Of a DNA stretch of 64,000 nucleotides, positions 1 through 9,213 are shown piece after piece. Positions within the stretch are counted from its first letter, which is position 1. Each line of letters begins with the position of its first letter. The stretch covers positions 1 through 64,000 of the forward strand of contig NZ_JAPZSU010000036.1 in NCBI RefSeq assembly GCF_027531905.1, given 5' to 3'. Made by a program: the position numbers and the translations under genes. The notes under the pieces are model-generated. The model had not been told where the DNA came from. It searched no databases and was given only the letters and a program-made list of their open reading frames with translations. This DNA is from Flavobacterium sp. (lineage in GTDB: Bacteria > Bacteroidota > Bacteroidia > Flavobacteriales > Flavobacteriaceae).

Positions 1-208
1 AGCCTACCGTCTGGACACATCTTTTGATAGACCACAGATGACACAGATTGAACGGATTTAAACCAATACATTTGTTGTCTTTTGAAAAAATGTGTTGAAA
101 AAACATTAAGTTTATAAATAATATTTTTAATATACAACCAAAAATCGGCGATAATCTGCCTAATCTGCGTGCCATTTTAACATAAAAATATTTGTGTCCA
201 GACGGTAG
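1..208. repeat. Intergenic element with 16-bp terminal inverted repeats
   Basis: Bases 4-19 and 193-208 are exact inverted repeats (CTACCGTCTGGACACA and its complement). Just inside them, the CACAGAT/ACACAGATT motifs on the left and AATCTGC/AATCTGCG motifs on the right form a second, imperfect inverted pair. The interior is AT-rich and has no credible reading frame. This looks like a small non-coding palindromic or MITE-like element; its left end may extend beyond the window. From 209 to 335 I see nothing recognisable. Confidence 0.5.
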
Positions 209-335
209 ACTCCTGCCGGGGCTATTGAGCAACAAATAGCCTATTTATTCACAAAAAGTTGTCAATCAAACCTATGCTTGAGTGCTTTTCGATGAATAGT
301 GTAACTCTCAATTGCGAAAATGATGATTGTATTAA

Positions 336-388
336 ATAAAAAAAAACTAGCGTTCATGACTTTTCGGATAAAATCATGAACGCTAGTT
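336..388 (-). terminator. Intrinsic terminator of the SDR gene
   Basis: A perfect 15-bp stem (345-359 with 374-388) is followed, reading on the minus strand, by a T-rich run (336-344). It sits 20 bp past the stop of the SDR gene. Confidence 0.8.
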
Positions 389-408
389 AAAAACAAGTTC
401 CGTTTGAG

Positions 409-1134
409 TTAAGCGTCTTGCTTGGTATCCGTAATAATAATTTCACGTAAAAGGACACCTTGTGGTAATTCGTAGGCGAATTTGATCGTAGTAGCTATGT
501 CTTTGGCGTTAATATTTAACGCACCCACAGTTTCTTTCCATTGGTTATATCCATCAATAATATTTTGGTCTGTGGTATGCCCAAGAAGTTCGGTAGTCAC
601 CGCGCCAGGTTCAACTACGATAACGCGGACATTGTGTGGACTCATCTCCATTCTGGCGGTTTGTGTAAGTCCTCTAACGGCGTATTTTGATGCGCAATAA
701 GCCGCATGATTCCCAAAAGGTTGAAGTCCTGCTATAGAAGAAACATTAATGATGGTCCCACATTGTCTTGCTTTCATGTCATTCATAACAATTTGCATTC
801 CATTCATAACGCCAGTAACATTAATGTCCAACATCGATTTCCATTCTGCTGGATCTTGAGTAGCAAGGTCGCCAAGAAGCATTTTTCCAGCATTGTTTAT
901 CAATAAGTCTGTTTTCCCGTATACTGCTTCTGCTTCTCTAATGGCGTTTTCAAAAGCATTTTTATCTGTAATGTCCACTTTTCTACATAGCGTATTGGGT
1001 AGATTGAGCGCTTCCATTTTTTCTAATCATCTGGCCAAAAGTAAAAGGGGATAGCCGCTTTTTGAGAATTCTTTAGCCATTTCTAATCCAAAACCCGAGC
1101 TTGCTCCAGTAATAACGATGAGTTGTTTGTTCAT
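409..1134 (-). pseudogene. Short-chain dehydrogenase/reductase interrupted by an in-frame TGA
   Basis: The full reading frame starts at the ATG at 1134 and would encode 241 residues of a classical SDR oxidoreductase. The Rossmann motif TGASSGFG is at residues 9-16, NNAG follows later, and the catalytic YCASK motif is present. Codon 36 (1027-1029) is TGA in the context LLLLAR-stop-LEKMEALN, where homologues usually carry a second Arg, so one CGA to TGA change explains it. The reading frame on both sides is intact and otherwise undamaged. The piece downstream could restart at the ATG at 1017 but would lack the NAD(P)-binding glycines. It is either a very recent pseudogene, a sequencing error, or (less likely) a read-through site. 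Confidence 0.8.
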
Positions 1135-1266
1135 GATTTTTTCTGTTTAAAAGGTAAATTTAATTCTAATTCTTGATTTTGACCTAATTTTGAATGAATT
1201 ATAACATAAGTTTAAAGAAAATAAGCGCTTGTTTTTCAATTCAAAAGGTTGGAAATAAAAAGCTTG

Positions 1267-1294
1267 TTTGCCAGTTGAAAATTTTATAATTTTG
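1267..1294 (+). promoter_or_regulatory. Bacteroidetes-type promoter of tig
   Basis: TTTG at 1267-1270 and TAATTTTG at 1287-1294 match the -33 and -7 elements of the Bacteroidetes primary sigma factor, spaced 16 nt apart. The predicted transcript starts about 28 nt before the tig ATG. Confidence 0.55.
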
Positions 1295-1328
1295 CCACCC
1301 AATTTTATTACGTAAATTAAAGAAGACG

Positions 1329-2654
1329 ATGGATATCAAAAGAGTAGCTATAGATGCTGTGACTGAAACAATTGTGATGAATGTGGTACACATGGATTAC
1401 AAAGGTCAAGTAGCCAAAAGAATCAATGAAAAAATGCCTTTGGCGCAAGTAAAAGGGTTTAGAAAAGGTGCAGTGCCAAAAGATTTGGTTGAAAAACAAT
1501 ACGGAAAAGCAATCAAAATAGAAGAAGTTAAAAAAGTAATTGATTTAGCTTTGGAGCGTTACATTCAGTCTGAAAGATTGAACTTGTTAGGAACGCCTCT
1601 TGCAAAAGAAGAAAAAAATAGAGATTGGTCTGCGGAAGAATTAACTTTTGAGTTCGAAATTGGTTTAGTACCTAATTTCGAATTGGATTTAGAAGCTAAA
1701 AACGACATCGTAAAATACACAGTGATTGCTGATGATAAGTTAATTGACGGTCAAGTTGCGCGTATCCAAAAACAATTCGGAAAAGCAATTCCTCAAGAAG
1801 TAGTTGCAGAAGGATGTGACTTAACTGGAATTTTCTCTAGCGAAGCCAACGGAATCAACAATCCAACAACAATTGCATTAGATACTTTCAAAGACAAAGC
1901 GACTCAAGATTTATTTATTGGTAAAAAAGTAGGTGATGTTGTGACTGTAAACACTAAAGGTTTATTTGAAGACGACCACCAATTGATGGACTACCTAAAA
2001 GTAGGACACGATAATGTACACGACTTAGCGGTTGATGTTGATTTTACAATCGAAGCAATCAACGCTTCTGAGCCAGCTGAATTGAACCAAGAATTGTTCG
2101 ATAAATTGTTTGGTGAAGGAAATGTTGCTACATTAGAAGAATTGAAAGCAAAAATCAAAGAAGATGCTGAGGCGCAATTCGCTCAACAAGCAGATCAAAA
2201 ATTATTGGCTGATGTTCAAAACTTCTTGATTGACAATACTAAATTTGATTTACCAGCTGAATTCTTGAAAAAATGGTTGCAAACTGTTGGAGAAAAAAAA
2301 TTAACTCCAGAAGAAGCTGAAGTAGAATATGCACGTTCTGAAAAAGGATTGCGTTTTCAATTGATCGAAGGAAAAGCGATGGCACAAAGTAATATTCAAA
2401 TTACTTTTGAGGATTTGAAAACGTTTACTACCAATGCCATCAAACAACAAATGGCACAATTCGGACAAACAAATCCTACAGACGAAGAGGTTCAAGGAAT
2501 TGTAGCTAGAGTATTGTCTAACCAAGAAGAAGTAAAAAGACTTTCAGAGCAAGTAGTTGCGGTTAAATTATTGGAGCTGTTCAAAGAAAAAGCAAATCCA
2601 ACAACTAAAGAAGTTACTTACGAAGAATTTATCGCTGCTTCATACGGAGAATAA
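1329..2654 (+). CDS. tig: Trigger factor, ribosome-associated chaperone
   Basis: The 441-residue product has the three-part trigger factor architecture: an N-terminal ribosome-binding domain with the signature GFRKG at residues 43-47, a divergent FKBP-like middle domain (about 150-240) and a long helical C-terminal chaperone domain. It binds near the ribosomal exit tunnel and shields nascent chains in the cytosol. Bacteroidetes trigger factors are usually about 440-450 residues, so the length is normal. It is followed by clpP and clpX in the order tig-clpP-clpX that is conserved in many bacteria, but a hairpin terminator lies in between, suggesting separate transcripts. Confidence 0.95.
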   Translation: MDIKRVAIDAVTETIVMNVVHMDYKGQVAKRINEKMPLAQVKGFRKGAVPKDLVEKQYGKAIKIEEVKKVIDLALERYIQSERLNLLGTPLAKEEKNRDWSAEELTFEFEIGLVPNFELDLEAKNDIVKYTVIADDKLIDGQVARIQKQFGKAIPQEVVAEGCDLTGIFSSEANGINNPTTIALDTFKDKATQDLFIGKKVGDVVTVNTKGLFEDDHQLMDYLKVGHDNVHDLAVDVDFTIEAINASEPAELNQELFDKLFGEGNVATLEELKAKIKEDAEAQFAQQADQKLLADVQNFLIDNTKFDLPAEFLKKWLQTVGEKKLTPEEAEVEYARSEKGLRFQLIEGKAMAQSNIQITFEDLKTFTTNAIKQQMAQFGQTNPTDEEVQGIVARVLSNQEEVKRLSEQVVAVKLLELFKEKANPTTKEVTYEEFIAASYGE

Positions 2655-2754
2655 ATTATAGTTAGGGTTAGAAATAGAAGTTTGATTTCTGAAATAGAGA
2701 GCTAAACTTTATGATTTCATTAGAAAACCGAAACCATAAAAAATAGTTATATTT

Positions 2755-2790
2755 GAGCGTCAAAAGAATTTTTCTTTGACGCTCTTTTGT
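2755..2790 (+). terminator. Terminator downstream of tig
   Basis: GAGCGTCAAA (2755-2764) pairs with TTTGACGCTC (2775-2784) and is followed by a T run. It separates tig from clpP. Confidence 0.85.
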
Positions 2791-2856
2791 TTAAAAATAA
2801 GGATTTATAGATTGTACCTTGAACTTTTAAACTTTTAAACTTTAAACTAAATAAAA

Positions 2857-3528
2857 ATGAACTACGGTAAAGAATTTAAAAAATTTGCTACAAAGCACCA
2901 AGGAGTAAATGCCATGTATTACGATAAAATCGTTGCGGCAATGAATCCAACGAATATGACTCCATACATTATTGAAGAACGTCAATTGAATGTATCTCAA
3001 TTGGATGTTTTTTCGAGATTAATGATGGATAGAATCATTTTTTTAGGCACGGGTATCGATGACCAAATTGCCAATATTGTTCAAGCACAGTTACTGTTCT
3101 TAGAAAGTGCCGATGCATCTAAAGACATTCAGATTTACTTGAATTCACCAGGCGGAAGCGTATATGCAGGATTAGGAATTTATGACACGATGCAATACAT
3201 CAAACCAGATGTAGCGACTATTTGCACAGGTATGGCTGCTTCTATGGGAGCGGTTTTGTTATGCGCAGGTGCTGCCGGAAAACGTTCTGCTTTGCCGCAT
3301 TCACGTGTGATGATTCACCAACCTTCTGGAGGCGCACAAGGTGTAGCTTCAGATATGGAAATCAACTTACGCGAGATGTTGAAATTAAAAGACGAATTGT
3401 ATAGAATCATTTCACATCATTCAGGGCAGACTTTTGATAAAGTATATGCTGATAGCGAGCGCGATTATTGGATGATTTCTGATGAAGCCAAAGAATACGG
3501 AATGATAGATGAAGTTTTAAGAAGATAA
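2857..3528 (+). CDS. clpP: ATP-dependent Clp protease proteolytic subunit
   Basis: This is a 223-residue serine peptidase of the ClpP family, which forms the double-heptamer proteolytic chamber. The catalytic triad is visible: Ser129 in GMAASMGA, His154 in VMIHQPSGG and Asp203 in ERDYWM, with spacings equal to those of E. coli ClpP. The N-terminus is some 25-30 residues longer than mature ClpP, consistent with a propeptide; an internal start at Met20 is possible. clpX begins 75 bp downstream, so the two are probably co-transcribed and act as the ClpXP complex. Confidence 0.95.
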   Translation: MNYGKEFKKFATKHQGVNAMYYDKIVAAMNPTNMTPYIIEERQLNVSQLDVFSRLMMDRIIFLGTGIDDQIANIVQAQLLFLESADASKDIQIYLNSPGGSVYAGLGIYDTMQYIKPDVATICTGMAASMGAVLLCAGAAGKRSALPHSRVMIHQPSGGAQGVASDMEINLREMLKLKDELYRIISHHSGQTFDKVYADSERDYWMISDEAKEYGMIDEVLRR

Positions 3529-3603
3529 AATAAAGTTAGAAATTAGAAATTAGAAGTATCAACTAACTTCTAACTTCTAACCTCTGACTTCTAACCTCAA
3601 AAG

Positions 3604-4836
3604 ATGGCAAAACAACAGTTACAATGTTCTTTCTGCGGAAGGAAAAAATCAGAAACAAATCTATTGATTGCGGGTATAGATGCACATATTTGTGACAAAT
3701 GTATCGAGCAAGCACATGGAATTGTTCTCGAAGAATTAAAATCAAACGGTAACTCTAAGTTAGTGGGTGATTTGATTTTGAAAAAACCAAAAGAAATTAG
3801 AGCGTTTTTGGACCAATACGTTATTGGTCAAGAGCAAACCAAAAAAGTGATGTCTGTAGCGGTGTACAACCACTACAAGCGTTTGATGCAACAGCAATTA
3901 GACGACGAAGTAGAAATCGAAAAAAGTAACATCATCATGGTGGGCCAAACCGGTACCGGAAAAACATTGGTAGCCAAGAGTATTGCCAAAATGCTAGATG
4001 TTCCCTTGGCGATTGTTGATGCTACGGTTTTGACAGAAGCTGGTTATGTTGGAGAAGATGTGGAGAGTATCTTGACTCGTTTGTTGCAAGCGGCAGATTA
4101 TGATGTAGCCAAAGCAGAGCGAGGAATTGTATTTATTGACGAAATAGATAAAATTGCTCGTAAAAGCGATAACCCTTCTATCACTCGTGACGTTTCTGGC
4201 GAAGGAGTGCAACAAGCTTTATTGAAATTGCTAGAAGGAACCGTGGTAAATGTGCCGCCAAAAGGAGGACGTAAGCACCCAGACCAAAAATTTGTTGAAG
4301 TAAATACTCAAAACATTTTGTTTATTGCTGGTGGTGCCTTTGATGGTGTGGAACGTATAATTTCTAAACGTTTGAATCGCCAAGCGGTTGGTTATTCAAC
4401 TTCTAAAAATGAGGATAATATCGACAAAGACAATTTATTGCAGTACATTATTCCAAAAGACATTAAGGATTTTGGTTTGATTCCTGAAATCATTGGACGT
4501 TTACCGGTGTTAACACACATGGATCCTTTGGATAGAGCTACTTTGAGAGCGATTTTGACACAGCCTAAAAATGCTTTAATCAAGCAGTATCAGAAATTGT
4601 TTTTGATGGATGAAGTAGCTTTTAGCATTACAGATGAAGCTTTGGATTTTATTGTGGATAAAGCTTTAGAATACAAATTAGGAGCTCGTGGTTTACGTTC
4701 TTTATGCGAAGCTGTTTTGACGGATGCCATGTATGAATTACCAAGTTCAGATGATAAGGTATTAGCAATCGATAAAGACTATGCGCAAGAAACTTTAAAT
4801 AAAAATTTATTGAAACGTTTGGAGATAGCTTCTTAA
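3604..4836 (+). CDS. clpX: ClpX unfoldase ATPase subunit of ClpXP
   Basis: The 410-residue AAA+ unfoldase has an N-terminal zinc-binding domain (Cys8, Cys11, Cys30, Cys33) that recruits adaptors. Walker A GQTGTGKT is at 114-121 and Walker B IVFIDEID at 175-182. [10 protein letters not shown] segment (about 147-155) forms part of the pore-loop region. It recognises tagged proteins, unfolds them and feeds them to ClpP. The gap between clpP and clpX contains an imperfect run of AACTTCTAAC-type short repeats (3535-3600) of a kind also seen at 27390-27424. No defects are seen. Confidence 0.96.
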   Translation: MAKQQLQCSFCGRKKSETNLLIAGIDAHICDKCIEQAHGIVLEELKSNGNSKLVGDLILKKPKEIRAFLDQYVIGQEQTKKVMSVAVYNHYKRLMQQQLDDEVEIEKSNIIMVGQTGTGKTLVAKSIAKMLDVPLAIVDATVLTEAGYVGEDVESILTRLLQAADYDVAKAERGIVFIDEIDKIARKSDNPSITRDVSGEGVQQALLKLLEGTVVNVPPKGGRKHPDQKFVEVNTQNILFIAGGAFDGVERIISKRLNRQAVGYSTSKNEDNIDKDNLLQYIIPKDIKDFGLIPEIIGRLPVLTHMDPLDRATLRAILTQPKNALIKQYQKLFLMDEVAFSITDEALDFIVDKALEYKLGARGLRSLCEAVLTDAMYELPSSDDKVLAIDKDYAQETLNKNLLKRLEIAS

Positions 4837-4862
4837 GTAATTTCAAGCGCAATGAAAAGGAA

Positions 4863-4899
4863 AATAAAGCTCAAAAACAATTGTTTTTGAGCTTTATTC
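4863..4899. terminator. Perfect palindrome terminating clpX
   Basis: An 18+18 bp uninterrupted palindrome (AATAAAGCTCAAAAACAA and its complement) lies 26 bp after the clpX stop. It may act on either strand. From here to 5055 nothing else is recognisable. Confidence 0.7.
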
Positions 4900-5055
4900 G
4901 TTAAAGATTATAGCTAAAATGGTATTTATTTTTTCGAAATTGATGATTAAAAGTCGTGGTTTAAAACATTATTTTCACTTTTGATAAAAACACGAAAGTC
5001 CTTTCTTTTCAACATAAGAATCCCGATTTTTGGGACTCATTAAATCGTTCATAAA

Positions 5056-6291
5056 ATGGCAATAGGAAATAAAGAAATAATCTTATTAAAAGTTTCAGGT
5101 CAGGACAAAATAGGAGTAACCGCTGGCCTAACATCTATTTTGGCTAATTATGACGCGACTATTTTGGATATTGGTCAAGCTGATATTCATGATACGTTGT
5201 CTTTAGGAATTCTATTCGAAATTGAGAAGGGGTCGAATTCAGGTCCGGTTTTGAAAGATCTATTATTTAAAGGATATGAGCTTGGAATCAAAGTTAAATT
5301 TACTCCTGTTACTATTGAAGATTATGAAAATTGGGTGAAAGGCCAACGGAAACAACGCTATATCATCAATGTTTTGGGAGAAGAACTGACTGCGGTTCAA
5401 TTATCCGCAGTAACTCAAATTTTATCCAATAACAAACTAAATATTGATTCAATCATACGATTGACGGGAAGAGCCTCTGTGGTCGAAAAAGAAGAATATC
5501 CCCGTTCTTGTATTCAGTTATCCGTTACTGGAAGTTTATTAGATAAAACCGGAATGACCGCAAGTTTTATGGACGTGTCCCGCGATTTGAATGTAGATAT
5601 TTCTTTTCAAGAGGATAATATGTACCGTCGTAACCGTCGCTTGGTTTGTTTTGATATGGATTCAACGCTAATCCAAACCGAAGTAATCGATGAATTGGCT
5701 GAGTTGGCTGGAGTAGGGGAAGAAGTTAGAGCGATTACCGAGTCGGCTATGAATGGCGAAATTGATTTTAGTGAAAGTTTCAAAAAACGAATGGCGCTTT
5801 TAGAAGGCTTGAGCGAAGAAGTGTTGCAAAATGTAGCTATCAATCTTCCAATTACTAAAGGAGCCCACCGATTGATGAAAGCCTTGAAGTATTATGGCTA
5901 TAAAACAGCTATTCTATCAGGAGGGTTTACTTATTTTGGCGAATATTTACAAAAAGAATTGGGTATCGATTATGTGTATGCCAATCAATTAGAGATAAAA
6001 GACGGAAAGTTAACGGGCAATTATTTAGGAGAAATCGTAGATGGTCAAAAGAAAGCCGAATACTTAAAGGCAATTGCTGAAAAAGAAGGCATTCATATCA
6101 ACCAAACCATAGCCGTTGGTGATGGTGCCAATGATTTACCCATGTTGAATTTAGCTGGACTAGGAATAGCTTTTCACGCTAAACCAAAAGTAAAAGAAAG
6201 TGCTTCTACTTCCATTTCGAGTTTAGGATTGGATGGTGTCTTGTATTTATTAGGTTATCATGACCGACACATCGATATGATGCAAGAATAG
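5056..6291 (+). CDS. serB: Phosphoserine phosphatase with N-terminal ACT domains
   Basis: The 411-residue protein combines a regulatory region of two ACT-like modules (residues about 8-80 and 102-180) with a C-terminal HAD phosphatase. Motif I is DMDST at 200-204, motif II is LSGGF and motif III is GDGANDLPML. It hydrolyses L-3-phosphoserine, the last step of serine synthesis, and the ACT modules probably bind an amino acid as feedback signal. It is a single-gene unit, closed by a strong terminator and facing tRNA-Pro. Confidence 0.93.
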   Translation: MAIGNKEIILLKVSGQDKIGVTAGLTSILANYDATILDIGQADIHDTLSLGILFEIEKGSNSGPVLKDLLFKGYELGIKVKFTPVTIEDYENWVKGQRKQRYIINVLGEELTAVQLSAVTQILSNNKLNIDSIIRLTGRASVVEKEEYPRSCIQLSVTGSLLDKTGMTASFMDVSRDLNVDISFQEDNMYRRNRRLVCFDMDSTLIQTEVIDELAELAGVGEEVRAITESAMNGEIDFSESFKKRMALLEGLSEEVLQNVAINLPITKGAHRLMKALKYYGYKTAILSGGFTYFGEYLQKELGIDYVYANQLEIKDGKLTGNYLGEIVDGQKKAEYLKAIAEKEGIHINQTIAVGDGANDLPMLNLAGLGIAFHAKPKVKESASTSISSLGLDGVLYLLGYHDRHIDMMQE

Positions 6292-6304
6292 TCGCTTTAT
6301 AAAA

Positions 6305-6341
6305 AAAAATCCCATTTACCAAGTGTAAATGGGATTTTTGG
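6305..6341 (+). terminator. Terminator of serB
   Basis: The stem AAAAATCCCATTTAC (6305-6319) pairs with GTAAATGGGATTTTT (6325-6339). A- and T-runs on both sides make it functional in both directions, so it could also terminate the convergent tRNA-Pro transcript. Confidence 0.88.
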
Positions 6342-6351
6342 TTTAAAGAAG

Positions 6352-6425
6352 TCGGGATGACTGGATTCGAACCAGCGACCCCTAGCACCCCATGCTAGTA
6401 CGCTACCAGGCTGCGCTACATCCCG
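6352..6425 (-). tRNA. tRNA-Pro (GGG)
   Basis: The 74-nt cloverleaf reads CGGGATG/CATCCCG for the acceptor stem, D-stem GCGC/GCGT, anticodon arm CTAGC-ATGGGGT-GCTAG and T-arm GCTGG-TTCGAAT-CCAGT, with discriminator A. CCA is not encoded. Confidence 0.95.
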
Positions 6426-6548
6426 AGAGGGGTCGAAATTACTATCTATTGTAAAAAAATCAAAGTAAAAGTTATGTTTTTTTAATAGGGAGTTAATTTA
6501 AAAAGGTAACTTTATTGTTGTCAATCGGTTAGGGTAAATGATAAAACA

Positions 6549-6989
6549 ATGGAAATATTACATTTTTCAATTTTGATACAAGCTACAAAAGAAAAAATTT
6601 GGGCTGTTTTATGGGATGATGCTACTTACAGACAATGGACGTCCGCATTTTGTGAAGGAACTTATACTGTTAGTGATTGGGAGGAGGGAAGTAAAATTCA
6701 TTTTCTATCTCCCACTGGCGAAGGAATGAATAGCCTTATCCAAACAAAACAAGAATATGAGTATATGGCTTTTAAGCATTTAGGAGAATTGAAAAACTTT
6801 CAGGAAATGCCTATAGATGAAGCGACTCAAGTATGGACAGGGGCTATGGAAACGTATCGATTAACAACAATACCTAATGGGGTTGTACTTGAAACAACAA
6901 TGGATTGTTTAACGCAGTATCAGCAGTATTTTGAAGATGCTTTTCCAAAAGGTTTAGCCATTGTAAAACAACTTTCAGAAACTAAATAG
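6549..6989 (+). CDS. START/AHSA1-like (SRPBCC) domain protein
   Basis: The 146-residue single-domain protein resembles the SRPBCC helix-grip family: an N-terminal strand followed by the ATKEKIWAVLWDDATYRQWTS segment pattern (residues about 12-32) and a C-terminal helix. Members bind hydrophobic ligands and the exact role cannot be read from sequence. A VOC-fold gene begins 9 bp downstream and the two are probably co-transcribed, a common pairing among small stress or ligand-binding proteins. Start at the ATG at 6549 fits the conserved beginning of the domain. Confidence 0.75.
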   Translation: MEILHFSILIQATKEKIWAVLWDDATYRQWTSAFCEGTYTVSDWEEGSKIHFLSPTGEGMNSLIQTKQEYEYMAFKHLGELKNFQEMPIDEATQVWTGAMETYRLTTIPNGVVLETTMDCLTQYQQYFEDAFPKGLAIVKQLSETK

Positions 6990-6998
6990 GATATAATT

Positions 6999-7436
6999 AT
7001 GACAGCAATCAATCCTTATTTAATTTTTAATGGCAATTGTGAAGAAGCTTTTTTGTTATACCAATCTGTTTTTGGTGGCGAGTTTCCTTATGTGGGCAGG
7101 TACGGAGAAATGCCTGAAAGTGATGGAAATCCTTCTTTGTCTGAGGAAGACAGTAACAAAATTATGCACATTTCTTTACCTATAGGCGCTCATTCGGTTT
7201 TAATGGGAAGCGATAGTAATAGTGCTTCGGGTGCAGTTACTTTTGGGCAAAATATGTCGGTGTCTATCAATGCCTTGAGTCGTGAAGAAGCCGATAGGTT
7301 TTTTAATGGTTTATCTGAAAATGGTGTAATATCGATGCCTATGACCGATACTTTTTGGGGCGCGTATTTTGGAATGTGTACTGATAAGTTTGGGGTAAAT
7401 TGGATGGTGAATTTTGATGAAGTTAAGGAGGAATAA
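6999..7436 (+). CDS. PhnB-like VOC (glyoxalase fold) protein
   Basis: The 145-residue protein has the PhnB/VOC pattern: an N-terminal NPYLIFNGNCEEAFLLYQSVFGG (split across residues 5-27) and a C-terminal WGAYFGMCTDKFGVNWMVNF-type strand near the end. Such proteins are often metal-independent members of the glyoxalase/bleomycin-resistance fold with unknown substrate. It follows the SRPBCC gene by 9 bp and is closed by a terminator shared with the convergent GH3 gene. Confidence 0.8.
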   Translation: MTAINPYLIFNGNCEEAFLLYQSVFGGEFPYVGRYGEMPESDGNPSLSEEDSNKIMHISLPIGAHSVLMGSDSNSASGAVTFGQNMSVSINALSREEADRFFNGLSENGVISMPMTDTFWGAYFGMCTDKFGVNWMVNFDEVKEE

Positions 7437-7467
7437 AAGAATAATTGATGTTTATTGTACTTAAATC

Positions 7468-7503
7468 AAATGCCTAATTTTTTTAATGAAATTAGGCATT
7501 TTG
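7468..7503. terminator. Bidirectional terminator between convergent genes
   Basis: AAATGCCTAATTT (7468-7480) pairs with AAATTAGGCATTT (7489-7501) between the VOC gene and the convergent GH3 gene. Confidence 0.8.
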
Positions 7504-7512
7504 GTACACGTA

Positions 7513-9027
7513 TTAATTTTGTAATTCCTTCAATTGCTCCAAATAGTCTCGTTGGTTAGATAGTCTCGGAATTTTGTTTTGTCCGCCCACTTTATTGCGT
7601 TGTTTGAGCCAATCATAAAATAGATTTTCTCTAGCCACATTAATGACCAAAGGGTTTAAGGTCATGTTGTTGTAGCGTTTGGCTTCGTAATCAGAATTTA
7701 AAGATTGCAACGTATTGTCTAACACTTGGTGAAAATACGTCAAGTCTTGTGGCGGAGTTTTAAATTCAATCATCCATTCGTGTGCTCCTTTTTGCTTGCC
7801 TTCCATAAAAATAGGTGCCACCGTATAATCTACAATTTCAGCTTGAGTCGCTTTGCATGCTTTGGCCAAGGCTTGATCCGTATTTTCGACCATTAACTCT
7901 TCGCCAAAAACATTAATATGATGCCTGGTTCTTCCAGTTACTCTTATTCGGTAGGGGCTTAGCGAAGTAAAACGAACTGTGTCGCCAATCAAATAACGCC
8001 ATAAACCACCATTGGTAGTAATGACCATGGCATAATTTTTAAATAATTCCACATCGGCCAAACGCACTACTTTTTGGTTGGGAGAGCCGTAAGAATCCAT
8101 CGGAATAAATTCATAAAAAATACCATAATCTAACATCAACAACAAATCGCTTGAATAGTTTAAGTCTTGAATAGCAAAAAAACCTTCGGAAGCATTGTAT
8201 ATTTCGTAATACTTGAAATTGTTTTTAGGCAAAATCTTATGGTATTGTTCGCGATACGGATCAAAACTTACGCCACCATGAAAATACACTTCTAGATTGG
8301 GCCACAATTCTACCAAATTGCTTTTTCCAGTCTCTTCTAATATTTTATTCATCAAAACCAACATCCACGAAGGAACACCTGCAAAACTGGTTACATTTTC
8401 ATTAACAGTTTCTTTGATGATGGCATTCATTTTAGATTCCCATTCGCTCATCAAGGAAATTTTGCTACTTGGAGTACTGCTAAATTCAGCCCAAATTGGC
8501 ATGTTTTCTATCAAAATCGCTGATAAATCGCCAAAGAAAGTATTGTTGTTTTCATAAATTTGAGAACTCCCGCCCAAGCGAAGACTTTTACCTAAAAACA
8601 TCTCTGAATCCTCATTGTTGTTGAGGTACAAACAAAGCAAATCTTTACTGCCTTTGTAGTGGCAATCTTCTAAAGCTTCATTGCTGACTGGGATAAATTT
8701 ACTTTTAGCATTAGTCGTTCCGCTTGATTTAGCAAACCATTTTATGGGAGTTTCCCATAGCACATTTTGCTCGCCTTGACGTGTTCTTTCTATCATTGGT
8801 TCCAAATCCTCATAACTCGAAATCGGAATACGTGCCGCAAATTGGGCATACGATTTTATGGAACTATACTCATATTGCTTTCCCAACAATGTGTTTTCAG
8901 AAGAGCGGAGCAAATTCATTAGCAGTTCTTCTTGAACTTCGTTGGGGTATTTTAAAAACAATTCAATTTGATGGATGCGTTGCTTTAAAAACCAAGAAGC
9001 GATGGAGTTGATAATGGATAAAGGCAT
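7513..9027 (-). CDS. GH3-family acyl-acid-amido synthetase-like protein
   Basis: The 504-residue protein belongs to the GH3 auxin-responsive promoter family, an adenylate-forming enzyme group that activates carboxylic acids. Visible family features are the ATP-binding SSGTTNAKSKFIPVS segment (about residues 123-137), YNASEGFFAIQ in the middle and LWRYLIGDTVRF followed by GRTRHHINVFGEE. The bacterial substrate is unknown. The divergent neighbour encodes a DUF2797 protein, an arrangement common in Flavobacteriaceae, which suggests a shared but undefined role. Confidence 0.85.
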   Translation of the reverse strand: MPLSIINSIASWFLKQRIHQIELFLKYPNEVQEELLMNLLRSSENTLLGKQYEYSSIKSYAQFAARIPISSYEDLEPMIERTRQGEQNVLWETPIKWFAKSSGTTNAKSKFIPVSNEALEDCHYKGSKDLLCLYLNNNEDSEMFLGKSLRLGGSSQIYENNNTFFGDLSAILIENMPIWAEFSSTPSSKISLMSEWESKMNAIIKETVNENVTSFAGVPSWMLVLMNKILEETGKSNLVELWPNLEVYFHGGVSFDPYREQYHKILPKNNFKYYEIYNASEGFFAIQDLNYSSDLLLMLDYGIFYEFIPMDSYGSPNQKVVRLADVELFKNYAMVITTNGGLWRYLIGDTVRFTSLSPYRIRVTGRTRHHINVFGEELMVENTDQALAKACKATQAEIVDYTVAPIFMEGKQKGAHEWMIEFKTPPQDLTYFHQVLDNTLQSLNSDYEAKRYNNMTLNPLVINVARENLFYDWLKQRNKVGGQNKIPRLSNQRDYLEQLKELQN

Positions 9028-9213
9028 GAAAATATATTGTTTTAGAAATTAGATCGCAGTAATTAGATTTGAAAATATCGATTCAAATACTAACTTTGCG
9101 GTAATCCCAAAAATAGTGTTTTTTATAAAAATACTTCATTTGTTTTTTTAAATATTCTGACACCTAAATAGGACTTTCAGAAGTGAAATTTTAATCTAAA
9201 TCAACCGTCCCAA

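Noticed and set aside
3535..3600. CRISPR-like short repeats between clpP and clpX
   Set aside because: The units are 7-9 bp, degenerate and without unique spacers; no cas genes are present.
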